Assembly (NCBI RefSeq): GCF_009865385.1
Contig: NZ_WWJT01000350.1
Coordinates: 1 to 64,000, forward strand
From: Streptomyces sp. SID486
GTDB taxonomy: Bacteria > Actinomycetota > Actinomycetes > Streptomycetales > Streptomycetaceae
Length of the DNA stretch: 64,000 nucleotides
Direction of reading: 5' to 3'
Shown: one piece after another, positions 25,669-35,891 of the stretch
How the letters are laid out: every line of letters begins with the position of its first letter
Numbering within the stretch: position 1 is the first letter of the stretch
Program-made: the position numbers and the translations under genes
The notes under the pieces: generated by a model
The model's database searches: none
Told to the model about the DNA's origin: nothing
Seen by the model: the letters and a program-made list of their open reading frames with translations, nothing else

Positions 25669-27094
25669 GGGACACTCCCAGGTACTGCTCGGCATGGCCG
25701 GCGATCAGGTCGAGGACGGCGGCGATGTCGGCCGTCGTGGTCTCGGGGTTGAGCAGGGTGAACTTCAGGTACTGGCGGCCGGCCACCTCGGTGCCCGCGA
25801 CCACGGCGTCGCCGGAGGCGAACAGGGCCTTGCGGGCGTAGAGGTTGGCCCGGTCGGTCTCGGCCGGGTCGGTGACGGCCGGCGGTACGTAGCGGAAGAC
25901 GAGGGTGGACAGGCTGGGCTCGACGACGACGTCGTAGCGGGGGTCGGCGGCCAGCAGCCGCCAGCCCTCCCGGGCGAGGTCGCAGACCTCGTCGAAGAGC
26001 TGTCCGATGCCGTCGGCGCCCATCGTGCGCAGCGTGAGCCACAGTTTGAGGGCGTCGAAGCGGCGGGTGGTCTGGAGTGACTTGTCCACCTGGTTGGGAA
26101 TGCGTTCCTGCACCATGCGGCGCGGGTTGAGGTACTCGGCGTGGTAGGTGGCGTGCCGCAGGGTCGCCGCGTCCCGGACCAGCACGGCGGAGGAACTGAC
26201 GGGCTGGAAGAAGGACTTGTGGTAGTCGACGGTGACGGAGTCGGCGCGCTCGATGCCCTCGATGCGGTCCCGGTACTTCACCGAGGCGAGCAGGCCGCAG
26301 CCGTAGGCCGCGTCCACGTGCATCCAGACGCCGTGGCGGGCGCACAGTTCGGCGATCTCCGGCAGCGGGTCGATGGAGCCGAAGTCGGTGCTTCCGGCGG
26401 TGGCGACGACGGCCATGGGGACCAGGCCGTCCTTCGCGCAGCGCTCCAGCTCGCGGGCGAGGGCGAGGGTCCGCATGCGCTTGTCGTGGTCGACGGGGAT
26501 CGAGACGACCGCGTCCGGGCCGAGGCCGAGCAGTTTCGCGGACTTCTGCACGCTGAAGTGGCTGACCTCGGAGGCGAAGACGCGGAGCCGGCCGAGGCTG
26601 TCGCTCTTGGCCTCCTCCCGGGCGAGCAGGAGCGCCTGGAGGTTGGACTGGGTGCCGCCGGAGGTGAAGACGCCGTCCGCGGCCGGGCCGAGGCCGATGC
26701 GGGCGGTGGTCCAGTCGATCAGCTTGCGCTCGATGAGGGTGCCGCCCGCCGACTGGTCCCACGTGTCCAGCGAGGAGTTGACCGCGGAGAGCACGGCCTC
26801 GGCGAGCACCGCCGGGATGACGACCGGGCAGTTGAGGTGGGCGAGGTAGCGGGGGTGGTGGAAGTAGACCGCGTCCCGCAGGTAGACGTCCTCCAGTTCG
26901 TCCAGGACGGCGGTGGTGTCGCCCAGGGGGCGGTCCAGGTCGATCGCGTCGATGCGGGGGGAGAGGGTGTCCACGGTGACGCCGGTGAACGGACGTTCGG
27001 TGGTGGCGAGTTTGGCCGCCACCCGCTCTACTCCTTCGGTCACGGAGCGGCGGTAGTGCTCCGCGGTGAGGCCATTGAGCAGGTGCGAACGCAT
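25652..27094 (-). CDS. desA: DesA lysine decarboxylase (PLP-dependent)
   Basis: Group II pyridoxal-phosphate decarboxylase of 480 residues that makes cadaverine from lysine, the committed step to desferrioxamines. The PLP-binding Lys is in [12 protein letters not shown] (about residue 292), preceded by the HVDAAYGCG motif. A GGAGGA ribosome-binding site precedes ATG 27094. It is first in desABCD. A palindromic iron box lies 35-59 bp upstream, so iron-loaded DmdR1 should repress the operon. Confidence 0.96.
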   Translation of the reverse strand: MRSHLLNGLTAEHYRRSVTEGVERVAAKLATTERPFTGVTVDTLSPRIDAIDLDRPLGDTTAVLDELEDVYLRDAVYFHHPRYLAHLNCPVVIPAVLAEAVLSAVNSSLDTWDQSAGGTLIERKLIDWTTARIGLGPAADGVFTSGGTQSNLQALLLAREEAKSDSLGRLRVFASEVSHFSVQKSAKLLGLGPDAVVSIPVDHDKRMRTLALARELERCAKDGLVPMAVVATAGSTDFGSIDPLPEIAELCARHGVWMHVDAAYGCGLLASVKYRDRIEGIERADSVTVDYHKSFFQPVSSSAVLVRDAATLRHATYHAEYLNPRRMVQERIPNQVDKSLQTTRRFDALKLWLTLRTMGADGIGQLFDEVCDLAREGWRLLAADPRYDVVVEPSLSTLVFRYVPPAVTDPAETDRANLYARKALFASGDAVVAGTEVAGRQYLKFTLLNPETTTADIAAVLDLIAGHAEQYLGVSLDRAS

Positions 27095-27128
27095 GTGGGG
27101 GTCCTCCGGGGGACGGTCCGTGCGGGGT

Positions 27129-27153
27129 AACTTAGGTTAGCCTAACCTAAGTT
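27129..27153. promoter_or_regulatory. Iron box (DmdR1/IdeR operator) of desABCD
   Basis: A perfect 25-bp palindrome centred on C27141 contains the 19-bp iron-box core TTAGGTTAGCCTAACCTAA (27132-27150). It lies between desA and the 3' end of desF. This is a textbook DmdR/IdeR site. Confidence 0.95.
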
Positions 27154-27209
27154 CGCGGCATCGAATCCTGCCTGTGAAGTGACCGGCGTCACTTGGGGGT
27201 GGGCTGCGG

Positions 27210-28067
27210 TTACTCGGCGGCCCGGAGCTGTTCCTCCGTCATGCCCTGCCGCCAGTAGCCGACGAAGGTGACACTGCGCCTGTCCACGGCGCACTCTCCG
27301 ACGAAGTACCGCCGCAGCGCCTTGACCTGACCGGACTCGCCGGCGATCCACACGTACGGCCGTCCGGCGTCCGGCAGCCGGGCGGCCCGTACGGCGTCGA
27401 CGGCCATGGGGGACCCGTCGTGCCGTACGAGCCACGTGATCCGCGCGTCCGCCTCGGTGCGCACGTCCTGGATGTCACCGGCGTGCGGTACCTCCAGCCA
27501 GGCCCGGACCCGGGTGCCGGCGGGGAGCGACTCCAGGATGGCGGTCGCGGCCGGTACGGCCGTCTCGTCACCGCACAGCACGACGAGGTCGGTGCCCGCG
27601 GGCGGACGGAAGCGGATCGCGCGGTTGTCGGCGACGGCCGGTCCGAGCAGCAGGACCCGGTCACCGGCGGCGGCGCGCGCGGCCCAGCGGGAGGCCGGCC
27701 CGGCGGGCGCGGGGGAGGCGCCCGGCGCGACGCCGTGCAGGGCGAAGTCGATGTCGATCTCGGCCGGGTGGCCGTGGGCGTCCCGCCGCAGGGCCCGCAG
27801 GGTGTAGGAGCGCATCACCGCCCGTACGTCGTCCGGCAGTTCGCGCCAGCCCTGCCACCAGCCGTCGCCCAGCTCCAGCGGGACGACCGGCTCGGACTGG
27901 CCCGGGTGCGGCAGGAACAGCGAGAGCGACTGGTCGTGGCCGTCGGAGTGGAAGGCGTGCAGATCGGCACCGGCGAAGGTGACCCGGAGCAGGGACGGGC
28001 CGAGCCGCCTCGTCCGTACGACCTGGAGGGAGAAGAAACGGAACGGGGCGGCTACGGCCGTCGTCAT
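27210..28067 (-). CDS. desF: Siderophore-interacting protein / ferric-siderophore reductase (DesF-like)
   Basis: Flavin reductase-like SIP of 285 residues (ViuB family), predicted to release iron from imported ferrioxamine in the cytoplasm by NAD(P)H-dependent reduction. FAD contact is the MRSYTLRAL motif (about residue 87); the C-terminus WIAGESGQVKALRRYF and VTFVGYWRQGMTE is diagnostic of the SIP family. It lies 42 bp after desE on the same strand and so belongs to the desEF transcript. It is separated from desA by the strong iron box. Confidence 0.92.
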   Translation of the reverse strand: MTTAVAAPFRFFSLQVVRTRRLGPSLLRVTFAGADLHAFHSDGHDQSLSLFLPHPGQSEPVVPLELGDGWWQGWRELPDDVRAVMRSYTLRALRRDAHGHPAEIDIDFALHGVAPGASPAPAGPASRWAARAAAGDRVLLLGPAVADNRAIRFRPPAGTDLVVLCGDETAVPAATAILESLPAGTRVRAWLEVPHAGDIQDVRTEADARITWLVRHDGSPMAVDAVRAARLPDAGRPYVWIAGESGQVKALRRYFVGECAVDRRSVTFVGYWRQGMTEEQLRAAE

Positions 28068-28109
28068 CTGGGGCTCCTGAGGAACGGGGTTCAGGACTTC
28101 GTCAGGGGG

Positions 28110-29156
28110 TCAGCCGACCTTCTTGGCCTTCTCCAGGGCCTCGGCCAGGTTGGTGAGCAGCGGCACGCACTTGTCGTAGGACAGGATCGGCTCGGGGGAG
28201 CGGGGGATGACCTGGCCGGCCCTGACCGCGGGCAGCTTCTTCCAGGTCGCCTTGGTGATGTCGGCGGGCTGGATGGCCGAGGTGCGGTCGTCCATCATGA
28301 TGATGTCGGCCCGGTACTTGTCGACGTTCTCCCAGCTGAGCGACTCGTACCAGCCGCCGCCCTGCTTCTTGGCGCTCGCCGGCGGCTCCACGAAGTTCAC
28401 GCCGAGCGCCTTGAAGTACTCGAGGTCGACGGAGAGGTCGGTGCCGGAGACGTAGAACAGCTGGTCGCTGGCGCTGCCGGCCATCACCTTGATGTCGGGC
28501 TTGGCCTTGGCCGCGGCGCGCAGGCGGGCGGCGGCGTCCTCGAACCGCTTCCTGGCGTCGGTCACCTTGGCGGCCTTCATGTCGGCGCCCAGCGACTCGG
28601 CGAGGTCCCACATGCGCTGCAGCGGCCGGGTGAGCTGGCGGTCGTAGACGGAGATGCCGACGCTCGGGGCCAGCTGGGCGATCTTCTTCTTGGACTCGTC
28701 CGGGACGTACCAGAGGGTGCCGGCGTCGTCGAACATCGTCGAGATCAGCACGTCCGGCGCGAGGGACGCGTACTTCTCGATGTTGAACTGGCCCCAGGTG
28801 TTGCCGAGGACCGTCACCTTGCTGATGTCCATGTCGCCGGCCTGGACGTCGGGCTTGCCGGCGGTGGTCTTCGTCGGGCCGAAGACGCCCTTGACCTGGA
28901 TGCCGTAGTCGAACAGCGCGGCGCCCACGCCGGTGAACGCGACGATGTTCGCGGGGGTCTTGTCCAGCTTCACGGCCGTGCCGCGGTCGTCCTCGAAGGT
29001 CCAGGGGCCGGACTTGCCGCTCGCGCCCGCCGTGCCCGAGCCGCTGTCTTTGCCCTTGTCGTCCCCGCAGGCGGCGAGCGCGGCGCCGAGGCCGAGGGCG
29101 CCGCCCGCGGCGAGGAGGCCGCGGCGGGTCAGGTGGGTGGCACGGGCTTGGGGCAT
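28110..29156 (-). CDS. desE: DesE ferrioxamine-binding lipoprotein
   Basis: Periplasmic-type iron-siderophore-binding lipoprotein of 348 residues. The signal combines a twin-arginine-like TRRGLLAAGG with the lipobox ALAAC (Cys at residue 30). The mature part is a FecB/FepB-type (type III) fold with DKTPANIVAFTGVG near its start and a central helix. In S. coelicolor the equivalent protein binds ferrioxamines B and E and works with permeases encoded elsewhere; no permease is in this window. An iron box overlaps its promoter. Confidence 0.93.
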   Translation of the reverse strand: MPQARATHLTRRGLLAAGGALGLGAALAACGDDKGKDSGSGTAGASGKSGPWTFEDDRGTAVKLDKTPANIVAFTGVGAALFDYGIQVKGVFGPTKTTAGKPDVQAGDMDISKVTVLGNTWGQFNIEKYASLAPDVLISTMFDDAGTLWYVPDESKKKIAQLAPSVGISVYDRQLTRPLQRMWDLAESLGADMKAAKVTDARKRFEDAAARLRAAAKAKPDIKVMAGSASDQLFYVSGTDLSVDLEYFKALGVNFVEPPASAKKQGGGWYESLSWENVDKYRADIIMMDDRTSAIQPADITKATWKKLPAVRAGQVIPRSPEPILSYDKCVPLLTNLAEALEKAKKVG

Positions 29157-29210
29157 GGGTATGACTGCTTTCGAACGGGGCGGGCTGCCCGCCGGACGAG
29201 TTCAGAGGTC

Positions 29211-29225
29211 AGGTTAGCCTAACCT
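29211..29225. promoter_or_regulatory. Iron box (DmdR1/IdeR operator) of desEF
   Basis: AGGTTAGCCTAACCT is a perfect 15-bp palindrome identical to the core of the desA box, flanked by TC and CA that keep part of the longer consensus. It lies 54 bp upstream of desE. Confidence 0.93.
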
Positions 29226-29340
29226 CATTAACCGTTCCAGAGTCCGGGTCCCGCCCGGGGCGGTCACCCCCGGGCCGGTCGGTGACCGTGATCGAATCCC
29301 CTTGTCCCCCTGAACGCGCCGGTGTTGCGTCCCGGGCACG

Positions 29341-29382
29341 CCGACGGCCCGGACGGTCCCTCGCGGGCGTCCGGGCCGTCGG
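29341..29382. terminator. Terminator of the leucine/acyl-CoA catabolic operon
   Basis: CCGACGGCCCGGACG (29341-29355) pairs perfectly with 29368-29382 (15 bp, 12-base loop), 8 bp after the acyl-CoA dehydrogenase stop on the minus strand and about 115 bp upstream of the desE iron box. Confidence 0.85.
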
Positions 29383-29390
29383 TCGTCCTG

Positions 29391-30560
29391 TCAGCCGGCG
29401 AGCCCCAGCTCCCGGGCGATCAGCAGCCGCTGGACCTCGCTCGTGCCCTCGCCGATCTCCAGGATCTTGGAGTCGCGCCACATACGGGCCACCGGGTACT
29501 CGTTCATGAAGCCGTAGCCGCCGTGGATCTGCGTGGCCTCCCGGGCGTTGTCGACGGCGACCGTGGAGGAGTAGAGCTTGGCCAGGGCCGCCTCCTTCTT
29601 GAACGGATCGCCGGCCACCAGCCGGGAGGCGGCGTCCCGCCAGGCCAGGCGCGCCGTGTGGGCCTTCATCTCCATGTCGGCGATCTTGAACTGGATGGCC
29701 TGGTTGGCGCCGATCGGCCGGCCGAAGGCGTGGCGCTCCTTCGCGTACTTCACCGACTCGTCCACGCAGCCCTGCGCAAGGCCCGTCCCGAGCGCCGCGA
29801 TCGCGATCCGGCCCTCGTCCAGGATGCGCAGGAACTGCGCGTAGCCGCGCCCCTGCTCGCCGAGCAGGTTGGCCGCGGGCACGCGGACGTCCTGGAACGA
29901 GAGTTCACGGGTGTCGGAGGCGTTCCAGCCGACCTTCGAGTACGGCGCCGCCACCGTGAAGCCCGGCGTGCCGGACGGGACGATGATCGCCGAGATCTCC
30001 GGGCGGCCGTCCGGCTTGCGGCCGGTGACCGCGGTGACCGTGACCAGACCCGTGATGTCCGTGCCCGAGTTGGTGATGAAGCACTTCGTGCCGTTGATCA
30101 CCCACTCGTCCGTGTCCGGGTCCAGTCGGGCCGTGGTGCGGGTCGCGCCGGCGTCGCTGCCGCCGTCCGGCTCGGTCAGGCCGAACGCGCCGAGGATCTC
30201 GCCGGCGCACAGCCGGGGGAGCCACTCGCGCTTCTGCTCCGGCGTGCCGAAGAGGTGCAGGGGCATCGCGCCCAGCGAGACGCCCGCCTCCAGCGTGATG
30301 GCCACCGAGGAGTCCACCCGGGCCAGTTCCTCCAGCGCGATGCCGAGCGCCAGGTAGTCGCCGCCCATCCCGCCGTACTCCTCCGGGAACGGCAGCCCGA
30401 ACAGGCCCATGCGGCCCATCTCCCGGACGATCTCGTACGGGAACTCGTGCCGCTCGTAGAAGTCGCCGATCTTCGGCGCCACGACGTCGTGCGCGAACGC
30501 CTCCACCGTACGGCGGAGTTCCTCCAGCTCGGGGCTGAGACGGTGGTCCATGCTGATCAC
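29391..30560 (-). CDS. Acyl-CoA dehydrogenase (isovaleryl-CoA-type)
   Basis: FAD-dependent acyl-CoA dehydrogenase of 389 residues. Substrate-loop motifs FGLTEPDGGSDAGATRTTA and WVINGTKCFITNSG and the C-terminal ILEIGEGTSEVQRLLIAREL with the catalytic-base region are intact. It is the last gene of accD1-accA1-hmgL-acdH. Together the gene set matches leucine degradation (isovaleryl-CoA to 3-methylcrotonyl-CoA to HMG-CoA), which points to isovaleryl-CoA as the main substrate. S. avermitilis calls the equivalent fadE4. The GTG at 30560 overlaps the hmgL stop (GTGA); an ATG nine bases later (30551) is an alternative. Confidence 0.9.
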   Translation of the reverse strand: MISMDHRLSPELEELRRTVEAFAHDVVAPKIGDFYERHEFPYEIVREMGRMGLFGLPFPEEYGGMGGDYLALGIALEELARVDSSVAITLEAGVSLGAMPLHLFGTPEQKREWLPRLCAGEILGAFGLTEPDGGSDAGATRTTARLDPDTDEWVINGTKCFITNSGTDITGLVTVTAVTGRKPDGRPEISAIIVPSGTPGFTVAAPYSKVGWNASDTRELSFQDVRVPAANLLGEQGRGYAQFLRILDEGRIAIAALGTGLAQGCVDESVKYAKERHAFGRPIGANQAIQFKIADMEMKAHTARLAWRDAASRLVAGDPFKKEAALAKLYSSTVAVDNAREATQIHGGYGFMNEYPVARMWRDSKILEIGEGTSEVQRLLIARELGLAG

Positions 30561-31513
30561 TGGTCCTTGTGGGGCTGTGTCGTTTTACCGAGGGCGCGGA
30601 CGGTTCGGGACGGGCTGGGCCGGTCCAGATGGGCGGCCATCCACACGCTCGTGGCGGTCAGACGGCCGAGATCGACCCCGGTCTCGATGCCGAGGCCGTG
30701 CAGCATCCATACGAGGTCTTCGGTGGCGAGGTTGCCGGTGGCGGACTTGGCGTACGGGCAGCCGCCGAGGCCGCCCGCGGAGGCGTCCACCGTGGTCACG
30801 CCGTGCTGGAGGGCCGCCAGGGTGTTGGCGAGCGCCTGGCCGTAGGTGTCGTGGAAGTGCACGCCGATCACGTCGGTCGGCACACCCGCCTCGTTGAGCA
30901 CGGAGAGCAGTTCCAGGACGTGCCCCGGGGTGGCCACCCCGATGGTGTCGCCGAGGCTCAGCTCGTCGCAGCCCATGTCCCGCAGCGCCGTGCAGACGCG
31001 GGCCACCTGGTGCAGCGGCACCGCGCCCTCCCACGGGTCGCCGAAGCACATCGACACGTAGCCGCGCACGTGCACGCCCTCGTCCTTGGCGTGCCGCACC
31101 ACCGGTTCGAACACCGCGAGCGACTCGTCCAGCGTGCGGTTGAGGTTGGCCTTGGCGAAGGACTCCGTGGCGCTGGCGAACACGGCGACGCGGTCGGCGC
31201 CGAGGGCCAGCGCCCGGTCCAGCCCGCGCTGGTTGGGCACCAGCACCGGCAGGGCGACTTCCAGGTCCCGGACGAGGGGGAACAGCTCCTCGGCGTCGGC
31301 GAGCTGGGGCACCCACTTCGGGTGCACGAAGCTCGTCGCCTCGATCGTGGTCAGGCCCGCGCCGGCCAGCCGGCGGATGAACTCCGCCTTGATCTGCGTG
31401 GGCACGGCCGACTTCTCGTTCTGCAGCCCGTCGCGTGCGCCGACCTCGTGGATGCGGACCCGGGCGGGCAGATCCTGGGCCGGTACGACCATGGGCAGTC
31501 CTCCCGCGGTCAC
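30557..31513 (-). CDS. hmgL: Hydroxymethylglutaryl-CoA lyase
   Basis: HMG-CoA lyase of 318 residues (HMGL-like TIM barrel), splitting HMG-CoA into acetyl-CoA and acetoacetate, the last step of leucine breakdown. The metal/catalytic motif ARDGLQNEK is near residue 28 and the signature loop with the catalytic Cys is [19 protein letters not shown]. Start and stop overlap neighbouring genes by four bases (GTGA at 31510-31513 and 30557-30560), so translation is coupled along the operon. A later ATG at 31492 would also give a plausible start. Confidence 0.95.
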   Translation of the reverse strand: MTAGGLPMVVPAQDLPARVRIHEVGARDGLQNEKSAVPTQIKAEFIRRLAGAGLTTIEATSFVHPKWVPQLADAEELFPLVRDLEVALPVLVPNQRGLDRALALGADRVAVFASATESFAKANLNRTLDESLAVFEPVVRHAKDEGVHVRGYVSMCFGDPWEGAVPLHQVARVCTALRDMGCDELSLGDTIGVATPGHVLELLSVLNEAGVPTDVIGVHFHDTYGQALANTLAALQHGVTTVDASAGGLGGCPYAKSATGNLATEDLVWMLHGLGIETGVDLGRLTATSVWMAAHLDRPSPSRTVRALGKTTQPHKDQ

Positions 31514-33441
31514 GGGGCCACCTCCTCGTGCGGTGCGATGACGGCCAGCACCTGGTCCATGGCGACCGTGGTCCCGGGGGTGACGTCCAGCTCGGCGACG
31601 GTCCCGGCGTGCGGGGCGGAGATGACGTGCTCCATCTTCATGGCCTCGACGACCAGCAGGCTCTGGCCCGCGGCCACCTCGTCGCCGACGGCGACCTTCA
31701 CGACGGTCACCGTGCCGGGCATGGGCGCGGTGAGCGAGTCGGCGCCCGCGTGCGCGGACCGGGTGAGGGAGGCGGCCACCGGGTCGTGGTCGCGCACCTG
31801 CCAGGCGTCGCCGTCCCGGCCGATCCAGTCGCCGGCCCGGTGGAAGGCGTGGCGCACGCCGTCGAGGGTGACGCTGACCGCGGCGTCGGTGACGGCCGCG
31901 CTGCCGCGCGGGGTGTACGTCACCGGTTCGTGGACCCGCAGGTGGAAGGCGGGCGGCTTCGGGGTGCCGCCGAGCCGCCAGCCGCTCGGCACCGAGAAGG
32001 GGTCGGTCCAGCCCTCGTCCCGGGGCCGGAGCGCCTCCAGCCGTACGGCCGCCGCCGCCTCGTAGACCTCGTCGGGGACGTCGGTGGAGACCAGCTCGTC
32101 CACCACCCGCTCCACCAGCCCGGTGTCCAGGTCGCCCGCCACGACCGCCGGATGCGCCAGCAGCCGCCGCAGGAAGCCCGCGTTCGTCTGCACGCCCAGC
32201 GTGACCGTCCGGGCCAGAGCCGCCCGGAGCCTGCGCAGCGCCGTCTCCCGGTCGGGGCCGTAGGCGATCACCTTGGACAGCATCGGGTCGTACAGGCTGC
32301 CGACCTCGGTGCCCTCGCTGAGCCCGGAGTCGGTGCGCACCCCCTCGCCCTGCGGCTCGTCCAGCAGCAGCACCGTGCCGCCGGAGGGGAGGAAGCCGCG
32401 TGCGGGGTCCTCCGCGCAGATCCGCGCCTCGACGGCGTGCCCGGTCAGCCGGACGTCCTCCTGCGCGAAGCCCAGCCGCTCACCGGCCGCCACCCGCAGC
32501 TGCCACTCCACCAGGTCCAGCCCGGTGACGAGTTCGGTGACCGGATGCTCCACCTGGAGGCGGGTGTTCATCTCCATGAAGTAGTACGAGGACGGGTCCC
32601 CGCCCGGCACGATGAACTCCACCGTGCCCGCGCCCCGGTACCCGCACGAGCGGGCCGCCTGCACGGCCGCCTCGCCCATCGCGGCCCGGGTCGCCTCGTC
32701 GAGGAGCACGCTCGGCGCCTCCTCGACGACCTTCTGGTGGCGCCGCTGCAGCGAGCACTCGCGCTCGCCGAGGTGGACCACGTTGCCGTGGCCGTCGGCC
32801 AGCACCTGGATCTCGATGTGCCGGGGGCGGTCGACCCACCGCTCCACCAGCAGGGTGTCGTCGCCGAAGGAGGCGCCGGCCTCGCGGCGGGCGGCGGCGA
32901 CCTCCTCCTCCAGCGCGGACAGCTCGCGCACCAGCCGCATGCCCTTGCCGCCACCGCCGGCCGACGGCTTCAGCAGCACCGGCACGCCGATCTCGCGCGC
33001 GGCGGCGGCGAGCTGGGCGTCGGACAGGCCGCTCCCGCTGGAGCCGGGGACCACCGGGACCCCGGCCGCCTGCACCGTCTCCTTGGCCCGGATCTTGTCG
33101 CCCATGAGCGCGATGGCGTCGGCGGGCGGTCCGATGAAGACCAGCCCCGCCTCCTCGCACGCCCGCGCGAAGCCGGCGTTCTCGGCGAGGAACCCGTACC
33201 CCGGGTGGACGGCCTGGGCGCCGGCGCGGGCGGCGGCGTCGAGCAGCCGCTCCACCGACAGGTAGCTCTCCGCGGCCGGCGCCGGGCCGATCCGTACCGC
33301 CGTGTCGGCCTCCCGGACGTGCCGCGCGTCGGCGTCGGCGTCGGAGAAGACCGCCACCGAGCGCACGCCCAGCGAGCGCAGCGTACGGATCACGCGGACG
33401 GCGATCTCGCCCCGGTTGGCCACCAGCACTGTGTCGAACAC
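31510..33441 (-). CDS. accA1: Acyl-CoA carboxylase alpha subunit (biotin carboxylase plus BCCP), methylcrotonyl-CoA type
   Basis: Biotin-dependent carboxylase alpha chain of 643 residues. The N-terminal biotin carboxylase has the ATP-grasp glycine loop GGGGKGM (about residues 160-166) and the [13 protein letters not shown] segment. The C-terminal biotinyl domain holds the biotinylated Lys in [10 protein letters not shown]. The GTG at 33441 follows AGGAGGGG and starts [19 protein letters not shown]. It follows accD1 by 11 bp and overlaps hmgL. By operon context it acts on 3-methylcrotonyl-CoA, though related alpha chains accept other acyl-CoAs. Confidence 0.94.
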   Translation of the reverse strand: MFDTVLVANRGEIAVRVIRTLRSLGVRSVAVFSDADADARHVREADTAVRIGPAPAAESYLSVERLLDAAARAGAQAVHPGYGFLAENAGFARACEEAGLVFIGPPADAIALMGDKIRAKETVQAAGVPVVPGSSGSGLSDAQLAAAAREIGVPVLLKPSAGGGGKGMRLVRELSALEEEVAAARREAGASFGDDTLLVERWVDRPRHIEIQVLADGHGNVVHLGERECSLQRRHQKVVEEAPSVLLDEATRAAMGEAAVQAARSCGYRGAGTVEFIVPGGDPSSYYFMEMNTRLQVEHPVTELVTGLDLVEWQLRVAAGERLGFAQEDVRLTGHAVEARICAEDPARGFLPSGGTVLLLDEPQGEGVRTDSGLSEGTEVGSLYDPMLSKVIAYGPDRETALRRLRAALARTVTLGVQTNAGFLRRLLAHPAVVAGDLDTGLVERVVDELVSTDVPDEVYEAAAAVRLEALRPRDEGWTDPFSVPSGWRLGGTPKPPAFHLRVHEPVTYTPRGSAAVTDAAVSVTLDGVRHAFHRAGDWIGRDGDAWQVRDHDPVAASLTRSAHAGADSLTAPMPGTVTVVKVAVGDEVAAGQSLLVVEAMKMEHVISAPHAGTVAELDVTPGTTVAMDQVLAVIAPHEEVAP

Positions 33442-33452
33442 GGTTCCCCTCC

Positions 33453-35069
33453 TCACATCCGGAAGACGCCGAACTGGGGGTCTCCCAGCGGCGCGTTGGC
33501 GCAGGCGGTCAGGGCGAGGCCCAGCACCTGTCGGGTCTCCAGCGGGTCGATGACGCCGTCGTCCCAGAGGCGGGCCGAGGCGTAGTAGGCGTTGCCCTGG
33601 TGCTCGTACTGCGCGCGGATGGGCGCCTTGAAGCTCTCCTCCTCCTGCGCCGGCCACTCCTCGCCCCGGGCCTGGAGCTGGTCCCGCTTGACGGTCGCGA
33701 GGACAGAGGCGGCCTGCTCGCCGCCCATCACGGAGATCTTGGCGCCCGGCCACATCCACAGGAAGCGGGGGGAGTAGGCCCGGCCGCACATCGAGTAGTT
33801 GCCCGCGCCGTACGAGCCGCCGACCACGACGGTCAGCTTCGGCACGCGCGTGCAGGCGACCGCCGTCACCATCTTGGCGCCGTGCTTGGCGATGCCGCCG
33901 GCCTCGTAGTCCTTGCCGACCATGAAGCCGGAGATGTTCTGGAGGAACACCAGCGGAATGCCGCGCTGGTCGCACAGCTCGATGAAGTGCGCGCCCTTCT
34001 GGGCGGACTCGGAGAACAGGATGCCGTTGTTGGCGACGATCCCGACCGGGTGGCCGTGGATGCGGGCGAAGCCGGTGACCAGGGTCTGCCCGAACTCGGC
34101 CTTGAACTCGGCGAACCGCGAGCCGTCGACCACCCGCGCGATGACCTCGCGGACGTCGTAGGGGGTGCGGGAGTCGACCGGTACGGCGCCGTACAGCCCG
34201 TAGGGGTCCACCTTCGGCTCGACCGGGCGGGTCACCTCCCAGGGCAGCGGCCGCCGGGCCGGGAGCGTGGCCACGATGTCCCGGACGATCCGCAGGGCGT
34301 GCGCGTCGTCCTCGGCGAGGTGGTCGGTGACCCCGGAGACCCGGGAGTGCACCTCGCCGCCGCCCAGCTCCTCCGCCGTGACGACCTCGCCGGTCGCCGC
34401 CTTCACCAGCGGGGGGCCGCCGAGGAAGATCGTGCCCTGGTTGCGGACGATCACCGCTTCGTCGCTCATCGCCGGCACGTAGGCGCCGCCCGCCGTGCAG
34501 GAGCCGAGGACGGCGGCGATCTGCGGGATGCCGGCGCCGGACATCCGGGCCTGGTTGTAGAAGATCCGGCCGAAGTGGTCACGGTCGGGGAAGACCTCGT
34601 CCTGCATCGGCAGGAAGGCCCCGCCGGAGTCGACCAGGTAGAGGCACGGCAGCCGGTTGTCCAGGGCCACCTCCTGGGCGCGCAGGTGCTTCTTGACCGT
34701 CATCGGGTAGTACGTGCCGCCCTTGACCGTGGCGTCGTTCGCGACGATCACGCACTCGCGTCCGCTGACCCGGCCGATCCCGGCGATCACGCCGGCGGCC
34801 GGGGCCTGTCCGTCGTACATCCCGTCGGCCGCGAGCGGGGCCAGCTCCAGAAAGGGCGAGCCCGGGTCGAGCAGGGTGTCCACCCTGTCCCTGGGCAGCA
34901 GCTTGCCGCGCGCCGTGTGCCGGGCCCGCGCCTTCTCGCCGCCGCCGAGGGCCGCCGCGGCCAGCTTGCCGCGCAGCTCCTCCACGAGCGCGAGATGGGC
35001 CTGTTCATTGGCCCGCCAGGCTTCCGACGCGGGGTCTGCCGCGCTGTGAAGCTCCGGTGCCTCCTGCAT
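33453..35069 (-). CDS. accD1: Acyl-CoA carboxylase beta subunit, methylcrotonyl-CoA type
   Basis: Carboxyltransferase beta chain of 538 residues with both crotonase-like halves. Visible motifs include [18 protein letters not shown] and [43 protein letters not shown], the latter typical of methylcrotonyl-CoA carboxylases rather than propionyl-CoA carboxylases. It is first in the operon. The divergent TetR-type gene starts about 100 bp away, with two palindromic operators between. Partner of accA1. Confidence 0.94.
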   Translation of the reverse strand: MQEAPELHSAADPASEAWRANEQAHLALVEELRGKLAAAALGGGEKARARHTARGKLLPRDRVDTLLDPGSPFLELAPLAADGMYDGQAPAAGVIAGIGRVSGRECVIVANDATVKGGTYYPMTVKKHLRAQEVALDNRLPCLYLVDSGGAFLPMQDEVFPDRDHFGRIFYNQARMSGAGIPQIAAVLGSCTAGGAYVPAMSDEAVIVRNQGTIFLGGPPLVKAATGEVVTAEELGGGEVHSRVSGVTDHLAEDDAHALRIVRDIVATLPARRPLPWEVTRPVEPKVDPYGLYGAVPVDSRTPYDVREVIARVVDGSRFAEFKAEFGQTLVTGFARIHGHPVGIVANNGILFSESAQKGAHFIELCDQRGIPLVFLQNISGFMVGKDYEAGGIAKHGAKMVTAVACTRVPKLTVVVGGSYGAGNYSMCGRAYSPRFLWMWPGAKISVMGGEQAASVLATVKRDQLQARGEEWPAQEEESFKAPIRAQYEHQGNAYYASARLWDDGVIDPLETRQVLGLALTACANAPLGDPQFGVFRM

Positions 35070-35100
35070 CCTGCGGTTCCCCTCACCGGTGATCGAACCT

Positions 35101-35116
35101 GTTAATGAGCGTTAAC
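35101..35116. promoter_or_regulatory. TetR-type operator 1 in the accD1/tetR spacer
   Basis: GTTAATGAGCGTTAAC, an inverted repeat of GTTAACG around two bases with one mismatch. It fits the GTTAA-N6-TTAAC palindrome that I recall for AccR, the repressor of the equivalent operon in S. avermitilis. Confidence 0.8.
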
Positions 35117-35128
35117 CATCGCCTTCAG

Positions 35129-35144
35129 GTTAACGACCGCTAAC
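35129..35144. promoter_or_regulatory. TetR-type operator 2 in the accD1/tetR spacer
   Basis: GTTAACGACCGCTAAC, a second copy of the same 16-bp palindrome with one mismatch, 28 bp downstream of the first and ending 22 bp before the regulator ATG. The pair can control both divergent promoters. Confidence 0.8.
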
Positions 35145-35166
35145 GTCGCTGTCTAGAATCGACCCC

Positions 35167-35766
35167 ATGGCCAGCAGAACCGACGCACCCACCCGCCGCG
35201 AGCAGATCCTGAAGGAGGCCGCGCGGCTCTTCGCCGAGCGCGGGTTCCACGGTGTCGGCGTCGACGAGATAGGCGCCGCGGTCGGCATCAGCGGCCCCGG
35301 GCTGTACCGGCACTTCCCGGGCAAGGACGCGATGCTCGCCGAGCTGCTGGTCGGGATCAGCGGACAGCTGCTCACCGGGGCGAAGCGGCGCCTGGCGGAG
35401 GCGGACGGGGGCAGCGGCGCCCCGGCGGTCCTGGACTCGCTCATCGAGGGCCACATCGACTTCGCGCTCGACGACCGCCCCCTGATCACCCTGCACGACC
35501 GGGAGCTGGACCGGCTGCGGGACAGCGACCGCAAGCTGGTGCGGCAGCTCCAGCGGCAGTACGTGGAGCTGTGGGTGGAGGTGGTCCGCGAGGTGTACCC
35601 GGCGCTGACCGAACCGGCCGCCCGCTCGGCCGTCCACTCGGTCTTCGGCCTGCTGAACTCCACCCCCCACCTGGGCCGCGCCGGCACCCTCCCGGGCCGG
35701 GCGGTCACGGCGGAACTCCTGCACCGGATGGCCCGGGGGGCGTTCGCCGCGGCGGGGGCGGGGTGA
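35167..35766 (+). CDS. accR: TetR-family regulator of the acyl-CoA catabolic operon (AccR-like)
   Basis: TetR/AcrR repressor of 199 residues. The N-terminal helix-turn-helix (about residues 15-58) reads REQILKEAARLFAERGFHGV and VGISGPGLYRHFPGKDAML. The helical ligand-binding domain follows. It is divergent from accD1-accA1-hmgL-acdH with two copies of a GTTAACG-type palindrome in the 97-bp spacer. In S. avermitilis a TetR protein in the same place (AccR) senses short acyl-CoAs and represses the operon and itself. The assignment here rests on synteny and the operator match. Confidence 0.85.
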   Translation: MASRTDAPTRREQILKEAARLFAERGFHGVGVDEIGAAVGISGPGLYRHFPGKDAMLAELLVGISGQLLTGAKRRLAEADGGSGAPAVLDSLIEGHIDFALDDRPLITLHDRELDRLRDSDRKLVRQLQRQYVELWVEVVREVYPALTEPAARSAVHSVFGLLNSTPHLGRAGTLPGRAVTAELLHRMARGAFAAAGAG

Positions 35767-35767
35767 C

Positions 35768-35847
35768 GGGGGTCTCCGGCACCGGGGGCCCGGGGCGGCG
35801 GGGTGGCGGGGGTCTCCGGCGCCGGGGGCCCTGGGCGGCAGGGTGGG
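35768..35847. repeat. 40-bp tandem duplication after accR
   Basis: Two head-to-tail copies of a 40-bp GC-rich unit (35768-35807 and 35808-35847, beginning GGGGGTCTCCGGC) directly follow the accR stop. A few substitutions separate the copies. No coding or hairpin role is evident. Confidence 0.7.
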
Positions 35848-35891
35848 GTAGCTCACCCTGGACGCAGGACCGTACTCGCCGGTATCTTCGA

